Shown: in pieces, positions 60,639-64,000 of the stretch
How positions within the stretch are numbered: the stretch's first letter is position 1
How the letters are laid out: the number at the start of each line of letters is the position of its first letter
Source: Methanohalophilus sp. RSK
GTDB taxonomy: Archaea > Halobacteriota > Methanosarcinia > Methanosarcinales > Methanosarcinaceae
NCBI RefSeq assembly: GCF_003722075.1
Contig: NZ_RDSK01000013.1
Coordinates: 1-64,000, forward strand
DNA length: 64,000 nucleotides
Reading direction: 5' to 3'
Translations under genes and position numbers: made by a program
Notes under the pieces: model-generated
What the model was told of the DNA's origin: nothing
Databases searched by the model: none
What the model saw: only the letters and a program-made list of their open reading frames with translations

Positions 60639-61176
60639 TTATCTTTTCCACCGTATCTTTCACGTGTTGCCTGAATTCCTTGAGACTTGCGGTGTTGTCA
60701 ATGGTTACATCGGCCGTTTCTATTGCCTGGCCCATTCCCCATTTCATTTCCCTTTCATCCCTTATCTTCAAATCTTCTATTTTTTGCATATCATCGCTTC
60801 TGCATCTTTTACGCACACGTTTAAACCGGTTTTCAATAGGGCTGCTTATAGCTATTAATGAAAATTCATTTCCAAATTCTTTCTTGAAAGTTTCCACCTC
60901 TGCAATCCCGCGGACACCATCGATCACAACAACATCGTTATCTCTTTGTTTGATTTTCGGGATACATCTCCTGGCAACGGCATCCATGCCTTCTTTGTCC
61001 CTCAGGTCATTGGCTACCATTCCAGTGTTGCTGTCTGTTGGATCGAGCTGGCGGTGCTTGACCTCTTCCCGGATCACATCTCCCATATTGATTACGTTAA
61101 GTCCCATATTACGGATCACTTTTGAGGCTTCGGATTTCCCGGAGGCGGGCATTCCTACAAAGGCTATTATTTTCAT
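60625..61176 (-). CDS. UPF0200-family nucleoside-kinase-like P-loop protein
   Basis: A 183-aa P-loop kinase (adenylate kinase/dephospho-CoA kinase-like). Walker A is GMPASGKSE (8-16), NMGDVIREE, VVIDGVRG, the lid RVRKRCRSDD and the C-terminal adenine segment TADVTIDN. The biological substrate is unknown. It is transcribed ahead of UPF0201 and the TIM-barrel gene, and is divergent from the dus gene (68 bp). Confidence 0.88.
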   Translation of the reverse strand: MKIIAFVGMPASGKSEASKVIRNMGLNVINMGDVIREEVKHRQLDPTDSNTGMVANDLRDKEGMDAVARRCIPKIKQRDNDVVVIDGVRGIAEVETFKKEFGNEFSLIAISSPIENRFKRVRKRCRSDDMQKIEDLKIRDEREMKWGMGQAIETADVTIDNTASLKEFRQHVKDTVEKINGQS

Positions 61177-61244
61177 GAGTTGCTTCTCCTCTCCTGCCCT
61201 ATGATATGTTATTATTTATATATCGTTATCCCATAGGACATATC

Positions 61245-62198
61245 ATGCAAATCGGAAAGGTAAGGCTTGGAGGAAACCTTTTGCTTGCTCCAATGGCAGA
61301 GGTGACCAATCTTGCCTATCGGGTAGTTTGCAGGCGCAGGGGTGCATCTTTTGCTTTTACCGAGATGGTTAATTCAGAGGCGATACTGCACGACAATGTA
61401 AAATCACATCATATGGCGTTAAGTTGTCCGGATGAGGGTATATTCGGTGTCCAGATATTTGGCAGATCCCCGGTTTCTATGGCAAAAGCTGCCCGCCTGA
61501 TTGAAAATGAAACATCTCCTTCAATTATAGATATCAATGCGGGCTGTCCGTCTCCCAGAATCCGGAAAACGGGTGCGGGTTCAATGCTTATGGAAAAACC
61601 TGATGTGCTGGAAAATATTGTACAGTGTGTAGTGGAATCAGTAACTGTGCCGGTTACTGTGAAGATACGCGTATTCAGGGATGTGTCACAGACTGTAGAA
61701 CTTGCATCAAGGCTTGAAAATGCCGGGGTCTCAGCCATAACAGTCCATGGAAGGACTGCCATGCAACAATATTCAGGTGTAGCGGATCATTTGTACACTC
61801 GTAGGATTAAAGAGGAGTTATCAATACCTGTTATTGCAAACGGGGATATACGCGACGGTGCTTTTGCTGCTCAAGTCTTAGAATATACGGGATGTGACGG
61901 TCTTATGATAGGGCGGGCGGCCATGGGGGATCCTGATATCTTTTCAAGGATAGCGGCATTCCTTGAAAGTGGTGTAGAGTCTTCACCTGCCGATTGTTAT
62001 CAGCGAAAAAGCAGTCTGGAGGAATATCTGAAACTACTGGAAACCTATGATTTGAACAAAAATGTAAACCTGGCAGCACATTCTGCGTGGTTTACCAGGG
62101 GTCTTGCAGGTTCCAGGTCATTCCGCAATTCCATCCAGAACGTAAAGAGTAGTGAGGGTATTATTTCCAGGATGGAAATACTATGCAGGGAGGCCTAA
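61245..62198 (+). CDS. tRNA-dihydrouridine synthase (Dus)
   Basis: A 317-aa FMN TIM-barrel enzyme that reduces uridine in tRNA. The start ATG 61245 gives MQIGKVRLGGNLLLAPMAEVTNLAYR. The catalytic cysteine is in DINAGCPSPRIRKTGAGSML, VTVKIRVF, VHGRTAMQQYSG and NGDI...DGLMIGRAAMGDPDIF are FMN/substrate motifs. A TATA-like ATTATTTATATATC precedes it (about 61210-61223). Confidence 0.93.
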   Translation: MQIGKVRLGGNLLLAPMAEVTNLAYRVVCRRRGASFAFTEMVNSEAILHDNVKSHHMALSCPDEGIFGVQIFGRSPVSMAKAARLIENETSPSIIDINAGCPSPRIRKTGAGSMLMEKPDVLENIVQCVVESVTVPVTVKIRVFRDVSQTVELASRLENAGVSAITVHGRTAMQQYSGVADHLYTRRIKEELSIPVIANGDIRDGAFAAQVLEYTGCDGLMIGRAAMGDPDIFSRIAAFLESGVESSPADCYQRKSSLEEYLKLLETYDLNKNVNLAAHSAWFTRGLAGSRSFRNSIQNVKSSEGIISRMEILCREA

Positions 62199-62392
62199 TT
62201 GTTCTTTTGGGTTTTTTAAAATAAATTTCTGTCATTTGTTATCACCGAAAAACTAAATAGGAATTAGTTATTCTACACAATTAAACATTGTATTTATTCC
62301 AATTACCATCCAAACGGTAATTGTTGATGCATGCGGGTTCGTATCCGCTATCTACAATTATATGTTCATTACATTTGTTACGGAGAATACAG
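62199..62392 (+). promoter_or_regulatory. Promoter and leader of the por operon
   Basis: A TATA-like TTGTATTTATTCC (about 62287-62299) is followed by a hairpin ATTACC/GGTAAT (62302-62321) in the probable leader. No gene is seen. CGGAGA lies 6 nt before the porG ATG. Confidence 0.4.
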
Positions 62393-62938
62393 ATGAAAGA
62401 AATAAGAATACATGGTCGAGGCGGACAGGGTTCGGTAACAGCAGCCGAACTACTGGCAGGAGCCGCTTTTGAGGATGGCCAGTTCAGTCAGGCATTCCCG
62501 GCCTTTGGTGTCGAAAGACGTGGAGCACCAGTACAGGCATTTACAAGGATCAGCGATGCCCCAATCAGGCTCAGAAGCCAGATATATGAACCGGATTACA
62601 TAATTGTTCAGGATCCCACACTTCTTGAGGTAGTGGATATTGCAAGCGGTGCAAAGGATGATGGTATCATAATTATTAATTCTGATTTTGCTCCGGAAGA
62701 TTTTGATCTTGACACCAATGCCCGTATAATGACTGTAAATGCAACAAAAATTGCTCTTGATATCATTGGCAGGCCTATTGTCAATACTGTTCTTTTAGGA
62801 GCCTTTGCAGGTGCAACGGGCGAGGTCAGGGCCAGTTCCATTGTCAATGCAGTAAAGGGGCGCTTCTCTGGTAAAATAGGAGAGAAAAATGCAGAGGCTG
62901 TGCAGAAAGCCTATGACTTGATGGCGGAGGATAAATAA
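62393..62938 (+). CDS. porG: Pyruvate:ferredoxin oxidoreductase, gamma subunit
   Basis: 181 aa. The start ATG 62393 gives [28 protein letters not shown], the conserved family N terminus with the CoA/TPP-associated GRGGQG. Further motifs are [23 protein letters not shown] and [10 protein letters not shown]. It is part of the four-subunit enzyme that interconverts pyruvate and acetyl-CoA for carbon assimilation. Its TAA overlaps the porD ATG (TAATG). Confidence 0.95.
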   Translation: MKEIRIHGRGGQGSVTAAELLAGAAFEDGQFSQAFPAFGVERRGAPVQAFTRISDAPIRLRSQIYEPDYIIVQDPTLLEVVDIASGAKDDGIIIINSDFAPEDFDLDTNARIMTVNATKIALDIIGRPIVNTVLLGAFAGATGEVRASSIVNAVKGRFSGKIGEKNAEAVQKAYDLMAEDK

Positions 62939-63198
62939 TGAGCATACAACTCGGAGGAGTCTGTCAACCCGGTACCACGAGGGCAAACAAGACTGGTAGC
63001 TGGAGAACATTCAGGCCTGTCTATGACTACGATAAATGCATCAAATGTAAATTATGTGAATTGCTCTGTCCTGATATGGCAGTACTACCCAGGGACGACG
63101 GATTCTTTGAATTTGACTACGATTACTGCAAAGGATGCGGAATATGTGCCAATGAATGTCCCAAGGAAGCCATCGATATGGTACTGGAGGAGAAATAA
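62938..63198 (+). CDS. porD: Pyruvate:ferredoxin oxidoreductase, delta (ferredoxin) subunit
   Basis: 86 aa with two [4Fe-4S] motifs: CIKCKLCELLCPD and CKGCGICANECPKE. The N terminus (LGGVCQPGTTRANKTGSWRTFRPVYD) is typical of PorD. It passes electrons from the catalytic subunits to ferredoxin. It sits between porG and porA with no gap. Confidence 0.95.
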   Translation: MSIQLGGVCQPGTTRANKTGSWRTFRPVYDYDKCIKCKLCELLCPDMAVLPRDDGFFEFDYDYCKGCGICANECPKEAIDMVLEEK

Positions 63199-64000
63199 AT
63201 GACAGTTATACGTACCCTTGACAAGGATAAGATGGATGTGGCCGAAGGTTCCTATGCAGTGGCCCATGCTGTGAAGGTATGCAGGCCAAATGTTATTTCT
63301 GCATATCCTATCACCCCACAGACCCATATTGTGGAGGACCTTTCCCAGTTTATGGCCGATGGTGAGATTCCAAACTGTGAATATATAACAGTGGAATCTG
63401 AGTTCTCCGCCCTTTCGGCCCTTGTGGGATCCGCAGCAGCAGGTGCCAGGTGTTATTCGGCCACCACCTCGCAGGGTCTGGAACTGATGCATGAGGTGCT
63501 TTTCAATGTATCAGGAATGCGCCTGCCGGTTGTAATGACCATTGCAAACCGCGCGGTCAGCGCTCCTATTAACATCTGGAACGATCAACAGGATTCAATT
63601 TCCCAGCGGGACACTGGCTGGATTCAGATGTATGCCGAGGATCTGCAGGAAAGCTCGGATATGACTGCCCAGGCTTACAAGGTTGCAGAAGATAAGGACG
63701 TAATGATGCCTGCAATGACCTGTATGGACGGTTTCATCCTGTCTCACGTCTATGAACCTTTGGTCTTGCTGGAACAGGATCTTGTGGATGAATATCTGCC
63801 TGCTTATGAACCGGAATTTACTCTCGATCCTAAAAACCCGCTGACCTTCGGTGCCTTTGCAGATCCAACTGCCTACACTGAATTCAGGTACCTGCAGCAA
63901 CAGGCGATGGATAATGCCCTGCCCAAGATAGAAGAAGCTGCCAATGAGTTCTATGAAATATTTGGAAGGTACTATGGTGGCCTTATCGATGAATATGAAA
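63199..64000 (+). CDS. porA: Pyruvate:ferredoxin oxidoreductase, alpha subunit (partial, runs off window)
   Basis: 267 codons are visible without a stop. The start ATG 63199 directly follows the porD TAA. The N-terminal domain reads [33 protein letters not shown], then [68 protein letters not shown] and [13 protein letters not shown], all classic for PorA. The beta subunit gene is expected to the right. Confidence 0.95.
   Translation, partial: MTVIRTLDKDKMDVAEGSYAVAHAVKVCRPNVISAYPITPQTHIVEDLSQFMADGEIPNCEYITVESEFSALSALVGSAAAGARCYSATTSQGLELMHEVLFNVSGMRLPVVMTIANRAVSAPINIWNDQQDSISQRDTGWIQMYAEDLQESSDMTAQAYKVAEDKDVMMPAMTCMDGFILSHVYEPLVLLEQDLVDEYLPAYEPEFTLDPKNPLTFGAFADPTAYTEFRYLQQQAMDNALPKIEEAANEFYEIFGRYYGGLIDEYE

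Overview
The window comes from a methanogenic archaeon, most probably a halophilic member of the Methanosarcinaceae (Methanohalophilus/Methanolobus-like). The archaeal core genes are PAN, aMBF1, S8e, Sec61beta, SRP19, a thermosome, Orc1/Cdc6, RadB, HerA-NurA and TATA-type promoters. The methanogen signals are an archaeal cobD-cbiB-cobZ-cobS-cobY order, a four-subunit pyruvate:ferredoxin oxidoreductase, DUF356 and a Methanosarcina-type S-layer protein with tandem DUF1608 domains. The salt signal is a glycine-betaine-type ABC transporter cluster with three binding proteins. The genus is an inference.

Layout: 1-543 is the end of a TnpB transposon in a NYN/OST-HTH gene. 0.6-17.2 kb is housekeeping (aminotransferase/Lrp, S8e, RNase Z, AAA ATPase, response regulator, Thi4, tRNA-His, ProC, aMBF1, PAN, DUF99, GlmM, SRP19, Sec61beta, MtnA, HD hydrolase, TrmI). 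17.4-22.3 kb is the late cobalamin operon. 22.3-26.4 kb is an accessory island: a probable decayed composite transposon carrying a PGF-CTERM surface protein, followed by an IS605-derived mini-element that ends against a KaiC-like gene. 26.4-32.8 kb has KaiC-like, RadB, the anaerobic ribonucleotide reductase set (redoxin, NrdD, NrdG) and ThiL. 32.8-36.7 kb is the S-layer protein. 36.8-40.1 kb is an HTH regulator divergent from an SsuABC/TauABC-like transporter. 40.1-45.7 kb has bactofilin, DUF169, Mrp, DUF134, Cdc6, a ModE-like regulator and exonuclease III. 45.8-53.5 kb has the thermosome and the betaine transporter cluster with a decayed permease copy. 53.7-56.8 kb is nurA-herA. 56.8-62.2 kb has a histidine kinase, tRNA-Lys, DUF3303, UPF0201/UPF0200 and a Dus enzyme. 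62.4-64.0 kb is porGDA, cut by the window end.

Two themes stand out. First, IS200/IS605-TnpB right ends (stem, GTNA loop, TAGTTSAM-like end) recur four times, and three of them lie directly 5' of a gene in the same orientation (tRNA-His, sec61beta, kaiC-like). Second, several genes only reach their conserved N terminus by starting at a non-AUG codon behind a good Shine-Dalgarno: CTG three times and ATT once. A DUF99 gene has no ordinary start at all. No CRISPR array, rRNA or clearly novel defence system was seen.
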